Shown: in pieces, positions 1 through 13,883 of the stretch
Layout of the letters: each line of letters opens with the position of its first letter
Position numbering within the stretch: the stretch's first letter is position 1
DNA from: Hypericum androsaemum
Lineage: Eukaryota > Streptophyta > Magnoliopsida > Malpighiales > Hypericaceae
Direction of reading: 5' to 3'
Assembly (NCBI GenBank): GCA_963995505.1
Contig: OZ023184.1
Location: 4,650,001 to 4,714,000 of the forward strand
Length of the DNA: 64,000 nt
Position numbers and translations under genes: made by a program
The notes under the pieces: generated by a model
The model's database searches: none
The model's input: only the letters and a program-made list of their open reading frames with translations
What the model was told of the DNA's origin: nothing

Positions 1-1906
1 AGGAGAGGTTAATTGTATCTCTTGTGTGTGAATCAATTTGGGGCCTGATGATCACTTGGCACTGTTTTTGGTCATGCACTCAGGTATTGTACACTCCTTA
101 TCTTCCCTGCTCGGAATTTGGGTGATTGCCCCACTAAGCTAGCTCTTTTTTTTTGTCCAAACCATTTGTAACCGGACTATCTGGGACGTCTGATTCAGGT
201 TCGATTGTGATCGAATAGTAAAAAGAGACAATTTCTATTATATTTTGGGACTCAAAATTTGGTTGAACTAGAACGACTTTTCAACCTTCTTATAGTCACA
301 AAACTAGTTTCTACATGTGGCAATTGGTCAATACATCGTAGAGAAATCTCGTGGCTCTGTCTATTTCTTTTGACTCCTGATGTTGGCCCCTAATAGCAAT
401 TCCTTTTTCAATAGTAGCTGTCAAGTGTAGTAACATGTTTTTTGCCCTTACCTTGTGCTTGTTACAAACAAAGGAAGAAACAGGAGGATGCAAAACCCTC
501 TATAGGAAAATAAAGCTTCTTTGTTTGGTGTGATTGGAATTAAAGCCACTAGTGGGGAGAGAAGAAACTATTTCTCTACCAATACTTGTCTTTTTTACTA
601 TTGTTTGTTATAGTTTTTGTTGACATTCACCGAAATGACTAATTCAGCTTCAAATTTGGATAGAACCTTTAAAAAATAATAAAGCACTCTCAACAAAATT
701 TTAACACTGACGTTTTCTCAAGTGTTTGAATTCAAGACTTTTTAAACTAAAATAACTCTTTATTTTTTTTATATGCCAAAAGTAGCAGCACTGATTTGGT
801 GCAACTGTATAATTCAGTCAGTAAATATGAACTATTATCATTTAGTATTTGTACCTCTTAAATGTTCACAATCCTGAAAGGAAAAGAAGACCTCGGGCAG
901 CATAAATTTGGAAAAGTTGTGCAGTCCATGTCTCGTTCAAATACATGGTAGAAATCCTCCTGGGACTTTGGATATTCCCCGGCTCAACTTTCTTGGCAAT
1001 TACATGCCAAAAAATATGTAATCTAAAGATATAATGTGGCTGCCACATTTAAAAAAATACAGAGCTCAAACTCTCACAAATATAATAGAACAACTAGTTA
1101 TAATATAAGGCATTCTCTTTTCTAACACATTTCTTTATAACTTCGTTTTTTTCTTCTTTTCAGATGGTAAATCTTTCTGGGAACATAAGAGTGCAAATCA
1201 AAGCGATGTAGATTCATGGTTATGATTAAAAAGAACAAGAGAGAATCACATTTTTTCTTAAAGAGCTACTGAACTACAGTTATATTAGCAAAGTGGAAAG
1301 GGTATAAACAACAGTAGGCTAAACTAAGATGTCCTCCGTTGAAAGTTCCACCAAATCCCATCAAGCATTAGTCCAATTCCCTCCAAATTTACCAAAAAAG
1401 CTAATGATTTCACCATTGGAAAATCTTCAGGCAGAATCTCAGCAGTACCCAAATAGATTCCTTTACCAATTCCAATTCGAAGACAAGAACCCAGGATTGT
1501 CCAATTTGGAACAGATGACGTCATCATTGGTTCCTCTGGCCCCACCACCCACCATCAAAATTACCCAAATATATGATCATCCCCTGCCTCAACCTATCTT
1601 GTCTTTGTGCCATTTCACAATGGCCAATTCTCCACCTAAAATTCGATTCACCCACTTTTTGTACCTTCCCCTACCTCAAATTCAGGGATATTACTTTCTT
1701 TTCCTCCCCAAGAAAGATTTGTTGCATCTTTATTTATTCATTGATATTTTTTTAATTAAAGAAACATTTAATCCTTGGAAGTCAAATCTAGGGGACGTCA
1801 CATCAGGCCAGGGAAAAAAATTCATCCTCGGCGATTTCTCATCTGGTTGACGTCCTGGGAGAAAGTGATACCATCCTGTTGTTACAATCACACACACAAA
1901 AGACAA
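1..1906. other. Intergenic DNA, no supported gene
   Basis: AT-rich sequence with short A/T runs. A 173-codon open frame on the plus strand (1329-1850) overlaps a 74-codon frame on the minus strand. Neither shows a recognisable domain, splice context or promoter, so neither is called as a gene. Confidence 0.5.
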
Positions 1907-1915
1907 TAAATAGTT

Positions 1916-3179
1916 GGGAAAATTATGCTCAGGTCTCTATAGTTTGGCGTTCCTCCCTCTGGGGTCCCTGCATTTTCGAAATTGTTCTTGACGTCCCCGA
2001 AATTTGGTTTTAGAGACTCTCGGGTCCCTGACGGCTCTTTTTTTCATATTTGGTCTGAAAATGACCAAAATACCCTTAAACAAAAAATTAAAAAATTAAC
2101 CTTCTTCAACCTTTGAACAAAAACACCCACCACCAAAAACTAACTCAAAACTAAGATCAAACTAACTAAAATCAAGAACACAACCAAGAATATTAAAGAA
2201 AAAAAACTCAGATAAAAATCCAGCTCGTCGATGTCAAACACCCAATTTGGAGACCAATTTGGGGATCGATAATACGTACCAGAAGCTGACGAGCTCGTCG
2301 ATGTCGAACACCTAGGCATTCATCCTGTCGCCGACGAGGGCCACGTCTCCAACTCAGAATCCCAAGAACCAGAAAGTTCTCGAAGAGGCGCTTCAAACCG
2401 TAATCGTCGATCTAAACCGCGAGTCCATCGCTGGGATAGTTTGCCCTTCCACGCGAGAGTTCTTATGGGACAAGGAAGAATTTTTTGGGTGCGGAAGGGA
2501 TATTAATTAAGGGCAATCAACGACGGCAATCATTGGTTGGAGTGAGGACCTCGCTCTCGTCAACGTAATTGACTCCGATGACCTCAAGAATCTTCGCGCT
2601 CGAAGAAATCGACGACGGAAACCGTTGTCATTGCCGTACACCTCCTCGTCTTTGCTTCTTTAGTCAATTGTTTCTTGGATCTGGATTTTGAATTTTTTGA
2701 TTTAGGTTTTTCTTAATTTTCTGTAAGAGTTTGATTTCTTGAGAATTTGTGAACTTGATTGGTGAGCACGATGAAGATGGATGGAGATAAAACATGTGGC
2801 CGAAGAAGATGATGGATAATTTTTTTTGTTGATTATGATTTTCTGGATTGGATTTTTTATGTTCTTTGGAATTGAGGATTTTTATCTGAATTTTTTTTTA
2901 ATATTCTTGGTTGTGTTCTTGATTTTAGTTAGTTTGATCTTAGTTTTTGGTTGATTTTTGGTGGTGGGTGTTTTTGTTCAAAGGTTGGAGAAGGTAAATT
3001 TTTTTATTTTTTATTTAATGATATTTTGGTCATTTTCATGACCACAAATGAAAAAAAGAGTCGTCATGGACCCGAGAGTCTCTAAAATCAAACTTCCGAT
3101 ACGTCAGGAACGATATCGAAAATGCAAGGACCCCAGAGGGAAGGACGCCAAATTACAAGGACCTGAAGATAATTTTTTC
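1916..3179. mobile_element. Non-autonomous Mutator-like TIR element (TIR-1)
   Basis: The two ends are long imperfect inverted repeats of roughly 150 bp. The left end starts GGGAAAATTATGCTCAGGTC and the complement of the right end reads AAAAAATTATCTTCAGGTCC; similarity continues through a segment about gtccctccctctggggtcc. The element is flanked by a 9-bp duplication with one mismatch, TAAATAGTT at 1907-1915 and TAAATAATT at 3180-3188. A 9-bp duplication with long TIRs is the usual signature of Mutator-like elements. The interior (about 2220-2650) is more GC-rich than the surroundings and holds no transposase, so the element is non-autonomous and may carry captured host sequence. Its termini resemble those of the element at 54686-56093. 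Confidence 0.8.
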
Positions 3180-3188
3180 TAAATAATT

Positions 3189-4169
3189 TTGTTTGATAAA
3201 GTTGGAGAAGGTGATCATTATCTCCTTTACTTCATGACCCAAAAATGTCATCTCACATCAATTCAACATGTGCCTAATAAACAGGATAAATAGTTGGCCA
3301 ATCAATTCCGATAACACAAAAATAATAGTTCGTCATCAATTATATTTTCAATTCTTTTGAATATTCTTCATGTCCAACCCAAAATATTAAAATGATAGGC
3401 AATACTTATAATTTGGAATTCTCAACATATTCTCTGAAACGAACCTCATCAATATGCCATGAAATTATAGTGTGAATGACAATGAGTCAAAGTCCGTTAT
3501 CTATCTATCCAAGAGATCTAAATAATTACAAATTTGGGCAGACAATGAACGGATTTCACTCTATAATCAGATTATCTTGGACGGAAGATATATTAAAAAA
3601 GTTAGGCGCTCGTTCTCAATACAAAGAAAACTTGGTGTTTTTTTAAAAAGTGGTACTGAGCAATAAATATCAAACTGAGATAGACTGTGTGTTCAACTAG
3701 TCGGCATGGTCGGTCGGAATTTCGTGCCATGATTGATCTCTGTAGTTTGGAATTTTTCAATTTTACGAAATGATAGAAATGGTGCAACAATCCAAAGCAT
3801 ATCATTTTCTTTTACTAAAAGTGGACATTGGAATAATTCGAAACGACATCAGATAAGATCTTGTAAAATAAAATTAACCATGACTAACTTAAAAGCAAAA
3901 AGGTAGTGGAGCAAAAGTGAGCTAGAAACAAGTCCAAGTCAGCAACTTGAGCTTTTAATCCACAGATTGCAAAAAATAAAATTAATAGGCTAGTGCAATT
4001 TGAACATGTGATTTGAGGGGTCAGCTTTCTTGGGAAAACACCAATTATATCCACTCTCACTTTCAAATGTTTGACTCAGACTAAGAAGTAAATTTCAACA
4101 GATTAAGGAAGGTCACATCCAAATTAATCCCTCCTAAAAGCCAACATTAAAATATACTTAAGACAACTA
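3189..4169. other. Intergenic DNA downstream of the B3 gene
   Basis: AT-rich, with a fragment of a dispersed repeat around 3355-3480 (phrases such as ccaacccaaaatattaa, shared with several places in the window). A third exon of the B3 gene could lie here if the donor-like site at 4193 is used, but I could not identify one. Confidence 0.4.
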
Positions 4170-5971
4170 TTAATTTAATTGATTGTCACTTACCATGTGA
4201 CTTGGACTACTTGACGAATAACTATAAGTAGGCTGGGAATTAAAGAACTGATGATGATGATGGGTTAGGCCTTGGCTAGACATTGACGAGCCGTCGGGTG
4301 TGGATGGCTCGGACGACTGGTCGTCTACCTGGCACTCCAAGTTCACCCCAAACAGCCTTAGTCTCTTGGGATTCCCAATGCTCGTGGATTGGACTTGAGC
4401 CATTGTCCCTGAGGATAAACATCATCACATAATTAAATAACGGCTTAATTAATAATTAATTATCTGACTAATCGCGAGATTTGGTATATGAGTTGATAAA
4501 CTTGGAGGGTTGTTGACGCGTGGAATTTAAATATACACCATAGAGAACATATTGAAACTAAAATTTCACCTATTTATTAATGCTCATTAACATGCCCAAG
4601 TTGATAGCGTTGTCATTGATTGTTATATAAAACAATTAATTAACTAACTAACTAATTAGCAAGATGATAGTGTTCAATACGTGTGTTCAGAGAGTTTTGC
4701 CGGGGTGTTATTCGACTGAAATTTTAGTGTCTCTATGTTGGGACCGGAAGAAAAACTAGCGATCGTTTAAACCATTTAAATTTAGATGTACCATGTTGGA
4801 CTTAAAAAAAATAAGAAAAAAGTTCATTGATATTTCTTCATCTACAAAACATTTTCGATATGAAAATACAGACAGACACCTATCTCTAAATAGTAAAAAT
4901 AGTATATTACCAATATCCCAAATGGATTAGAATATGAGGAATGAGTAAAAACATAAATTCATTGGCGGTCCAACCCCCGTATTAGCTACACGTATCAAGA
5001 CCAAAAAAAAAAGATGAAAATTCAGCCCGAACCGGTAGCTGAAAACGTGTCCAAAATAAGAAGAATAAAGACCAAGAATTTTGGTGTTCGTATTGTATCT
5101 ACTCACAAAAATAATAAGTCCCTTGGTTATGTATAAATAATCTGTGGAAATAAAAACTTATTATATATAATATATTTATATCCCAAGACTCTGCCCACTC
5201 TTCCAACCTAATTGGAAAAAAGTCTCTCTCTCGCCTGCCAATGCAGACCTCCGACACCACAGAAACAAGAGAACCAAAACCCAAAAAGATTTTCTCATAA
5301 TATATCTACATATAAATCTCGCAACCGAATCTTAAAATTTTGAGTTGAATATAAGAACACGGGAGAGTACCTGGCGGAGGGAATTCATTATTGTTATTGC
5401 TTGCAATAGAAGAAGAAGAACACGAGATTCCCCTAGAGGCAGTACAATTATTGCTATCTCCACGCCTCCTCCAGCCGATGAACAGGCGGTCGTCGAGCCG
5501 CTGGAACAGAACGACGTCGCCGGCGTCGAGCTGCTTCTCTTTCACGTAGCGGCTCCAGCCTTTGGTCAACACGTAGCTCTGGCTGCTGTTCCAGTACGAG
5601 TACCGGAACTTCCAGGCCTTCCCGGACTCGTCCTCGAACCCTAGCACCAGCCCGGCCTCCCCTCCCAACGGGAAGTACCTCTCCGCGTGCTGCTTCGGGA
5701 TCACCAGCCGGTTCAGCTTCCCCACGTCGCTCGGGGTCAGCGGCTTCTCGAAGAGGTGCTCGGGGGCCGCCGTGGAGGCGGGTGGTGGAGGAGGAGGAGG
5801 AGGAGGAGGAGGAGGGGCCGGGTGGGTGCAGGGGTTAAGCCAGCTGGTGGTATCTTCCATGAAGTTGTTGTTGTTGTTAAGGTGTTGAGGAGGCCACCAG
5901 AGATTTGGAGGAGGGGGGAGGTTTAGTTCTGAGGAGGAAGATGAGGAAGAAGAGAAGTGGTTTATAGACAT
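4170..5971 (-). CDS. B3-domain transcription factor, NGATHA-like (At2g36080/ABS2 type)
   Basis: Two exons are supported: 5971-5371 and 4408-4170, joined by a GT-AG intron (donor 5370-5369, acceptor 4410-4409) that keeps the frame. The predicted protein has Ser-rich and Asn-rich stretches, a run of about 14 prolines (residues 53-64), then a B3 DNA-binding domain from about residue 73 to 175 ([20 protein letters not shown], then [20 protein letters not shown] and FIGWRRRGD). The second exon carries RLRLFGV (residues 216-222), the R/KLFGV repression motif of RAV/NGATHA-type B3 proteins, followed by [10 protein letters not shown] and a His-rich tail. Family knowledge suggests a nuclear transcriptional repressor affecting leaf and lateral organ growth. 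The last residues are uncertain: a strong donor (ATG|GTAAGT at 4194/4193) could remove the final VSDNQLN and stop. A TATA-like sequence lies about 75 bp upstream of the ATG. Confidence 0.88.
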
Positions 5972-6037
5972 TTTTTTTTTGAAGCTAAGCTTTGGTGTGG
6001 AAGCTGTGTACTTCTTCTACTTACGACAATGTGTGTG

Positions 6038-6050
6038 ATAATTATAAAGA
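6038..6050 (-). promoter_or_regulatory. TATA-like box of the B3 gene
   Basis: On the minus strand the sequence reads ctctttataattatc, about 70-80 bp before the ATG at 5971, a normal distance for a plant TATA box plus short leader. This is placement by motif only. Confidence 0.4.
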
Positions 6051-6059
6051 GGATGGGCG

Positions 6060-9000
6060 ATGGAGGAGGGAATTGTAAGTACAAGAAGATGCTACTTTAT
6101 AACGTTTGCGTGGCGACGATATTTCAATCATTACAAATAACCACGAATACCAGATAGTTTTTAGTTTAGATGTTACGAGCATTAAAAAATAGCATCAGAA
6201 AATTACTAATTTAAAATAGAAACTCAACCAACTCGATGGGTATAATGATAACAAATACTACTCCGTTTCTTAAGTTTTGGTGGGTCAATTCTTATTTTTT
6301 GCTGAAATAAAAAAAATTTACTCGCAAAACAACAAAGTTTAATGTCGTCTAAAACTCCTTAAAATGACCAAAATGTTCAATTCTTGTGTAGTCGTTGGAT
6401 CAACTAAAATTTATGTTCTTCATATATTTATTGGCTATGTTGATTCCGATTTGAATTATAAAAAACTTAAATAACAAAAAATAATTATTTTTTTATTAAA
6501 AGAATTATGAAAAGAATTGATGAATTTTATATAGACGTTGTAGTTTGGAAATAGAATTCAAATCATTAATTTAAGACCCATCGGTGTGAAAAGAAACTTT
6601 AGGGAAATTTTTTTTCTCGTTTTGTACACCTATGTAATGTCTGGTTGGTTTGCTACTTTTGGGCATTGAGCGTGTCCTGTAAATTGGAGGACTGTGCTTT
6701 CCTAGCATGATTTTTTTATACTGTCCAATATTTGAATATATAATAAATATATTAATTTTATTTAAAATTAGGTAAAATTTTTGCAATTTGAACAAAATTT
6801 TCAAATATTTAATATTAATATATTTTAAAGAGTTCGAATTTCGAATGTTTTGGTTAAAATGTGGATCCCTCGATGGAGAAAAAGATTCTTACACTGGAAT
6901 ATTCCGAACTTTAATTTTGGGTCATTAGGCAACAAATAAAAATAGTACATGACACTAATATTGGCAACAAATTAACTGGCGGGTCCCCTTTCTGAAGTGT
7001 GTCTAATTTTTTAGTGTAAAAATTTATCTTTTAAAAAATAAATTATTTTTTATTTCTTCTTTCTTATTTTCTCCTGGTCGATATTAAATGACTACATTTT
7101 TAAGTATATTACAACCAAAAAAAATTAATAAAATCTAGGATAAAGGAAAATGCCATAAATAAAAATTTGACGGAATCTTTATAAAATCATGTATATTTGT
7201 GATCGTAGTAACATTTCGTTTTTATTTTTACGAGTTCATTAATTGGGCACATGGGATTTGATACTCCTCATCCAGTAACTTCCGCAATAAGAATCATCAC
7301 CATCGGTATGGTCTGTCGCTTTATTTATGTATCTTGCATTTAACGCGACTGGTTTTACTCCCTCCCAATGTTATACGCCAAAATTCGAGTACTCTGTAAT
7401 GTTAAATAATTATTTGGAAAAATTTCTAACTTTTAAAAGGTCTAATCCAATTCAAATCTGTATTAACTGAAAAAGTTAGTATTCATATACGAGATGATAT
7501 AAACCAAAAAAATTCCAAAATTTTTTTCCAAAAGTTTGATCTCACTTTTTTTTATTAATGCATTAGTTTTTTTATATGTGCTATCATGTACAAAGACTAA
7601 TTAGTAAGAAATAAAAAATGAACTGTGCAGTTGACAAGGATTGGTCAAGTTTGTCTATAGGAGGAGATAACAAATGCGTGTTAATTAACTCCTAATATAA
7701 ACAGGTCAACTTTTGTTTTCCTTCCGTCGTTTTCTCTCTCCTTTTCCTAATTTCCGGTTTTGTTCCTCTCCAAATTGTTAGATAGCCACCAATGAGAGTT
7801 CAACTAAGTATTAAAAGATAAAAATTCACTCATTGACGTTTGGCGATTCCTAGTTTCAATTCGAAAATTAGAAAAGTCTAAAAAAAACAAAAAAGATGAG
7901 AAAAATATACTATTTTCTAAAAAAGGGAGGAAACTAGCAAGAGTCCAGCGATTCCTTTCCCTTTCCCATAAGCAGATAGATGAGAGAAGATTATTTGTCA
8001 CAGCTTCCTTTTTGCTTAGTCGTGTTTGATTCCTCTCCTCACACTCGCATCGCTCTCATTAAGCTCGCTCCAGTCATTATCCCTCTAGGTGTTTCCCTCT
8101 CTTTTTATACCTCTCTATCTTAAAATAGGATCCGGTAATATTTTTGAAATATACAACATTTTTAACTACACTGTCATTTTGTGGTCATATAATCCAAAGT
8201 TTGCCTCAATTTGTTACGTGCATCGATACAGTGCTTTACCCTTAGATATTTGAGTATTTTTTTTCATTTTATTTGGATTCTTATCAATGTCATTCACTAC
8301 CAAAAAATTTGTTCCCCAAGTTAGATGTGACTTTTTCTCCATGTGTTTCAGACAAAACCCACCTCAATTTCCAGGTAGATTCAGGCACCCTTTTCAATCT
8401 CAGAGAAGCCTGTGGGATCCAAATTGTTGTTAATTGTATTTAAGTGGCTGTCGGGCGATACATAATTATGGTTGTTGGGATGTGTTTCTCTTTGTCTAAT
8501 ATCAATGAAACTGTTCGTGTCATCTGACCGATCGCCTCTGCCTATTAATTTTATACATGTACTTCGGCAATTAGATATATGTTATTATTATTAGAAACTA
8601 TATTTTGATTGTGTGTATCGTGGGAGATTTTCCCTAATCATATTGGGAAAATAAGTTTATTGGACGTGTAGAATCCTTAATCTAATTGTTTGTCCAAATA
8701 TGGGATCAATCTGCGAGACAATTAAGCTTGCTATTTTTTAGACCTTGTCAATTTATAAATATTTTGTGTCATTCGGATAAGTAATTATTTTTTCTAAACA
8801 AAGTACTTTAGGGGTTGATCAATGATAATGTATCAAAATCTGGAAAAAAAGCTAATTCCCAACCAAAAGCTAACCCAAAAGTCCACAATAATGAAATTAG
8901 CAAGCTGTGAACTTTTTTGCGATATGATTTTTTCGTGTTTTGATTTTTCTTACTGAATTTTATTATGATAAAATTTTGATGTCATATACAATTGCAATCA

Positions 9001-9060
9001 CGTACTTATGTACAAGAAATTTTTTCTCGTGTATATAGTTTGGTGACTAATATAATTTAT
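6060..9060. other. AT-rich intergenic DNA
   Basis: No coding region with domain support. The stretch is strongly A/T-rich with homopolymer runs. It includes the distal upstream region of the B3 gene. Confidence 0.5.
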
Positions 9061-9069
9061 TTATCAAAA

Positions 9070-9890
9070 AATATTTGACTGGCCCGAATAGGAGGACAGA
9101 TTGAGTGGGGACTAATAAAAAGTTGTCCATAAGTGGGGACTAGATTTAGAGCTGTCAGATTTGATTTTTTAAAAAAAATATTTACATTCAATGGTCAATA
9201 ACCAATCATGGGTATTTTTGACTTTTTAAACAAAAAACTAGGTTAAACCAACCATCTCTCTTCCTCTCCCACCCTCTCTTTCACTAATTAAAAAATTTCT
9301 CCCTCTCTCTCCTCTCTCTCTCTCTCCCGACAACCAAAGAACCACCCTCCGGCAGAGGAATCCAGAAAATGGGTCCCATGGTATTGGCGACGGGTCTGCT
9401 CTAGGTCGGGGAGGAAGGTGTTCTTTAGTTAGGTCGGGTCACGTGCTTTTGCTCACGGTGGTCGAACGAGGATGTCGGGTGCTGGACCTGCTTCGGGTCG
9501 GGGAGGAAGACGTGCTCCAACTGTGGTGTTAGCTAATTTCTATATCTCCTTTTATTTTTATTAGTTTTCCAATTTTACCTTTAACTACTTTATTAATACC
9601 TAAATTGTAACAATCTTTTTTTTAGTCTCTAAATTTGGGGACTACCTTTGTCCCCATAGAATCTCCCTGAGTGAGGAATCTGCCATGTAATTTCTATCTT
9701 TTTAGTTTTTCCATAAAAGAGTGTGCTAGCTAATTTCTATCTCTCCTTTTATTTTTATTAGTTTTCTAATTTTATCTTTAACTACTTTATTAATACCTAA
9801 ATTGCAACAATCTTTTTTTTAGTCTTCAAATTTGGGGACTACCTTGTCCCCGTAGAATCTCCCTGAGTGAGGAATCTGCCATGTAATCCG
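9070..9890. repeat. Repeat-rich block with a direct duplication of about 160 bp
   Basis: Positions 9531-9690 and 9728-9886 are near-identical direct copies (both start agctaatttctat and end gaggaatctgccatgtaa) separated by 37 bp. Upstream are a CT-rich tract (about 9290-9326) and a GC-richer segment (9340-9525) with ggtcggggaggaag appearing twice. The left edge (about 9090) has phrases such as ggggactagatttagag that partly match the complement of the right edge, so the block may be an old TIR element. Boundaries are not resolved. Confidence 0.5.
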
Positions 9891-12800
9891 CGGAGGGCTT
9901 CGTGTATCATGCAAAAAAGCTTTTAATTATTAGTTTTAACAGGCTGGGAACCGAGTTACCAGACAAAACCCACCATTACATATTTAAGGAAAGTTGTGAC
10001 TTACGAGATAAAAATGATATTGTAATAAATATAGTCCGGGTTACACTTATATCATTGGTGAAAAAATAATTTAATTAAGAGATTTTGATTTTGAAACATT
10101 CAAAATATTTAGTTGTAGTTGAAAAAATATATCGTTGTTTAGTAATCTTACTTGACTCAAATCTGAATTAATCAACGTAGTTTATATTTATATTGGTGAG
10201 ATACTTATAATATTGCATGGATTGTCGAAATGTGCAACGCCCAGTATCTATCATTTACGGATAGGACTATTGATGCGTATAATCCCACTTGCTCATCTAA
10301 CTTCTGTCTCTCGGTATCAGTATCGTCCAACAGAGTATTTTCGTCCTTCGTATTTTTTTGGGGTCTCAATACATTTAACCACTCTACTGGAAATCCACCC
10401 TACCGACTCAGACTTGCCAATTTCCACCGTAGAAGTTCGAATATAATGCGGTTGGCAGGATATCCCTGATAATATGATTGAAATATTTTCCCATATCTAG
10501 GAGTTCTTCGATTCCCCAAGCAGAACCCACCTGGTGTGTAAGACCATCCGTGAGACTTTTCCTCCACTATAGTCCGTAAACATCTTTTTGCAAATAAATA
10601 TATCCACATGTTTTGAATAAACATGAAATAGCTGGCAATCTTATTTTTTTTCCTGACAGCAAGGTTGTGTTTGATTCAGTGTTTTCTTTAAAACAATTAT
10701 AATGTTTATCATGTCGAGTGCTAGTCAACATGCCTGCTTTAATTAATCTGTGGCCAAATTCTTGCCACTTATGGCAGTTGTTTAAAAATTGTTGACCTAT
10801 TAATTTAATTATTTTTATATAACCTGATATCCAGATATTTATTATATCAATTATTTCTGTTCGAGAAGGATATGACATTTGAATAGCAATAAATTTCTTC
10901 AAATAAATATTTAACATAGATATATTTTTAATAGTTACAACTTTAAATTTCTAAATTTCTTGGACGAGTTGTTACATGAAGCACAAGACAGAGAATATTT
11001 AGTTTATTTTTGGTAAATCAATAGGGGCATCTTTTGTAATTACTATCCTAGGGAACAGCTACATCTATGAATTCGTTTTCAGCTTACTTGGGTAATTAAA
11101 AAAAATCAAAATATCGCTGAATTATTGTGGAATAATCTTTTATGACTATGAAATTTATTTATTTATTTCTATGTTTAAGTTTAACGTCTTCGGGGAACAG
11201 AGATCTGCAGTTCTTCAAGTTGGGCAAGGGACAGATTTAATTTATACCTCGTCGTTTGTAAGTTCATTGTAATGAAACAGAAGTGCAAAGGCCAAGAACA
11301 ATGAACCATAATCTTAAGTTTGATACGCATCTTTCTAATTTTAACAAAACCAACATTCAGAAAAAAACAATGCGAAGGTGTTCCCTCCGATGCATTGCAC
11401 CATCTGCAGATAGCTTGTTTTTTCGAAAATTGACATCCGAATATCTACTGAAATGTCTGATCTCGAAGTAAATGGGTGTTGTGATACACCGAAAATGATA
11501 TGTTCTATCTGAAAGTCTTAAGTGATTTGATTTGTACTATCTATACCAACAATGTGAACTTTTTTTCTGGCACATATTCTGAAAGAACTCTAATGTTAAA
11601 CGCGTTTGGTCGGAAATAGACTTAGGATGGGTGACCTTTTCAGAAATTTTTGAGATGCGTGCGAGTGAAGACAAAACACGCCAAAAAAAACATGTATTGG
11701 TCTGTGCAGACAATCGATCGAATCACGGGACGTTAGATGTATAATGATATATTGAGGTGCACGTAAGAGGTGATTGGGAATGAGAGTCATTGGTTTCTCC
11801 GACGAGCTAGCCATATCTGCCTTTACCCAGGATATGACAGCTTCGGGATTTGGATCATGATGATACATGTACGTGTTGTGTTGTGCAGATTCAAATTTTA
11901 AGATTTTGTGCTCTTTTTCCTTTTGCCTTTTTTATGATTTATAATTTTCTGAACTTTAATTACTTTATAAAGTAATTTAATATAAACTTTATGGATCGGT
12001 ATAGTTTGTTAAAACTTAAAAATACCAACTACCTTTAAAAATTGACCTAAAAATTTTAATTACTTGAATCAACTCCTACAGCAGGTAGTGGCATTACGTT
12101 CAAATTGTGCCCCTGCAAAAATTGACCAAATATATTTATTGAGCAGTGGGACATTTAAGTCCGTAATATGGCATGGAGATTCCAATTTTCAACGGGCGAC
12201 CATGTATTCAGGTAGGGTTAACACCAGCTCGCAAAACTTACTGAAACCGAGACGCCGTTATCTTTGACCACTATTTTTTCTCTCGTAGTTTTACTGGCCC
12301 ATATACATTAACATTCTGGTAAAAACTATATGATATATATCTACCAACAAAAGAAAAAAAATTATCTTAACTTCAGTAGATCTAATTTAAATCATTAAGA
12401 ACGTATCAATATAAAATATTTGTTAAAAAATCTATACTGTCATTAAAATCTTATCCGACTAAAATCTAAATTAATCCGTTATGTGAATGTTTGGATACCA
12501 AGTGATACCAGTCAACAAATAAGATATCACAGTATTACTAATTCGTGTTTGAAATATAAGACCCCAAAGATAATAAATTTACCTTGTAAAAGAAAATTCA
12601 CCACTAAGTAAATTGTAAATATTATTATTAATAAATAAATTTTACTGATAAAAAAAAAGTAAAGTTGGCCATGCTAAAATTTAAGACGATTGTATTCTGA
12701 TGGATTTAAAACTAGTTTGAACTCAAAATTCAGTACCAAAAATCTCTCATAGTTTATCATCGGGCGTATAATAAATTAATTAGCCTGAGATATTTCAGTG

Positions 12801-13694
12801 TAGGATACAGGACAAATGCTTTATAGTAAACCCTAGAATCCATCTCTCTCTCTCTCACCGGTCAGAACTTTGTAAATTTCCTCCATAATAAAGATGGCCT
12901 ACGTTCTACGCATTTAATTAGGCATAGCAAAAGAACAGGGGAGATATCGGCACCTTATTGTCACCCAAAATTGCAACCAAGAGGCTAGCTGGCTAACTGC
13001 CCTAGTGCAACTAAGAAATAAATAAAAATTAAACAAACATATCAGGATAGGGAAAAAAAACCAATTTCCCAAAGGGCCAGCAGGTTCTATCAGAATCAAA
13101 ATAGATCTCATTCTCGTCCACAGGCTTTAGGGTGTGACTTATTTTACATCGGAGACAACATTAGAAAATAAATTCAATAACACCAAATACTTGGATCCAT
13201 AGGATTATTTTAGTTTAACTATATATTTGAAATTCGATTCTAGAAGTATCATATCTTAAAAATATTTAAATTAACTAATGAAAAAATTATTTTATTTTAA
13301 CTAAAAAATCTCTAATTCAGGTCTTTCATAATTCAATATTAACTGAAAAAAATTTACTACTTTTCAAAAACTATACCTAGTTTGACATAAATTCGGTAAG
13401 GTGTACATCTAGATATCAAATATATAAACTAAAAAAATATAATATTAATAGGAGCAAAAGGCTTCAAGGAAGAGGCCACGTCTCCTTTTCCTGACCACTT
13501 GGGCTGGCTGTAAATGGCCTCTTCATGATTGTCAAGTCTTTTATACATTTTCTTCTTTTTCGGATCAAACCTAAATTCATCAATTTATTGCACCATGCGT
13601 GACTGAGCCAGGGCCCACCAGATCAAATCTCATTTCCGTTTCCTGGGTGTTTTTAAGAAGTGGGGCCCACCGGATCATTTGACCTATAAGCGTT
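9891..13694. other. Intergenic DNA, no supported gene
   Basis: Several short open frames occur (for example 10213-10446 plus, 10567-10917 minus, 11596-11868 minus), but none shows a domain, a start context or splice structure that I can support. A short CT microsatellite is at about 12842-12856. Confidence 0.45.
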
Positions 13695-13883
13695 ATAAAA
13701 TTAGGGAAAATCATGCTCTATGTGGCATATTCGTCTCTCATCTTCTGTTTTTTGACAATCGATTAAAATTCTATGAGGTTTGGTTTTATTATACTCTCAG
13801 GACCTTCGTCCATGCCATCATTCGATTTTTATTGTAAAATGACTAATATACTCTCAAAAAATAATTAAAATTAATAAATTAAT

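Noticed and set aside
1324..1850. Overlapping open frames of 173 (plus) and 74 (minus) codons
   Set aside because: No domain, no promoter or splice support, low-complexity Pro/Leu/Ser composition; likely chance.
5345..5926. Plus-strand frames opposite the B3 gene
   Set aside because: Shadows caused by the GC-rich coding strand and the polyproline run (read as poly-Arg/Gly on the other strand).
10213..10917. Cluster of short frames on both strands
   Set aside because: No known domain or conserved motif; frames contradict each other.
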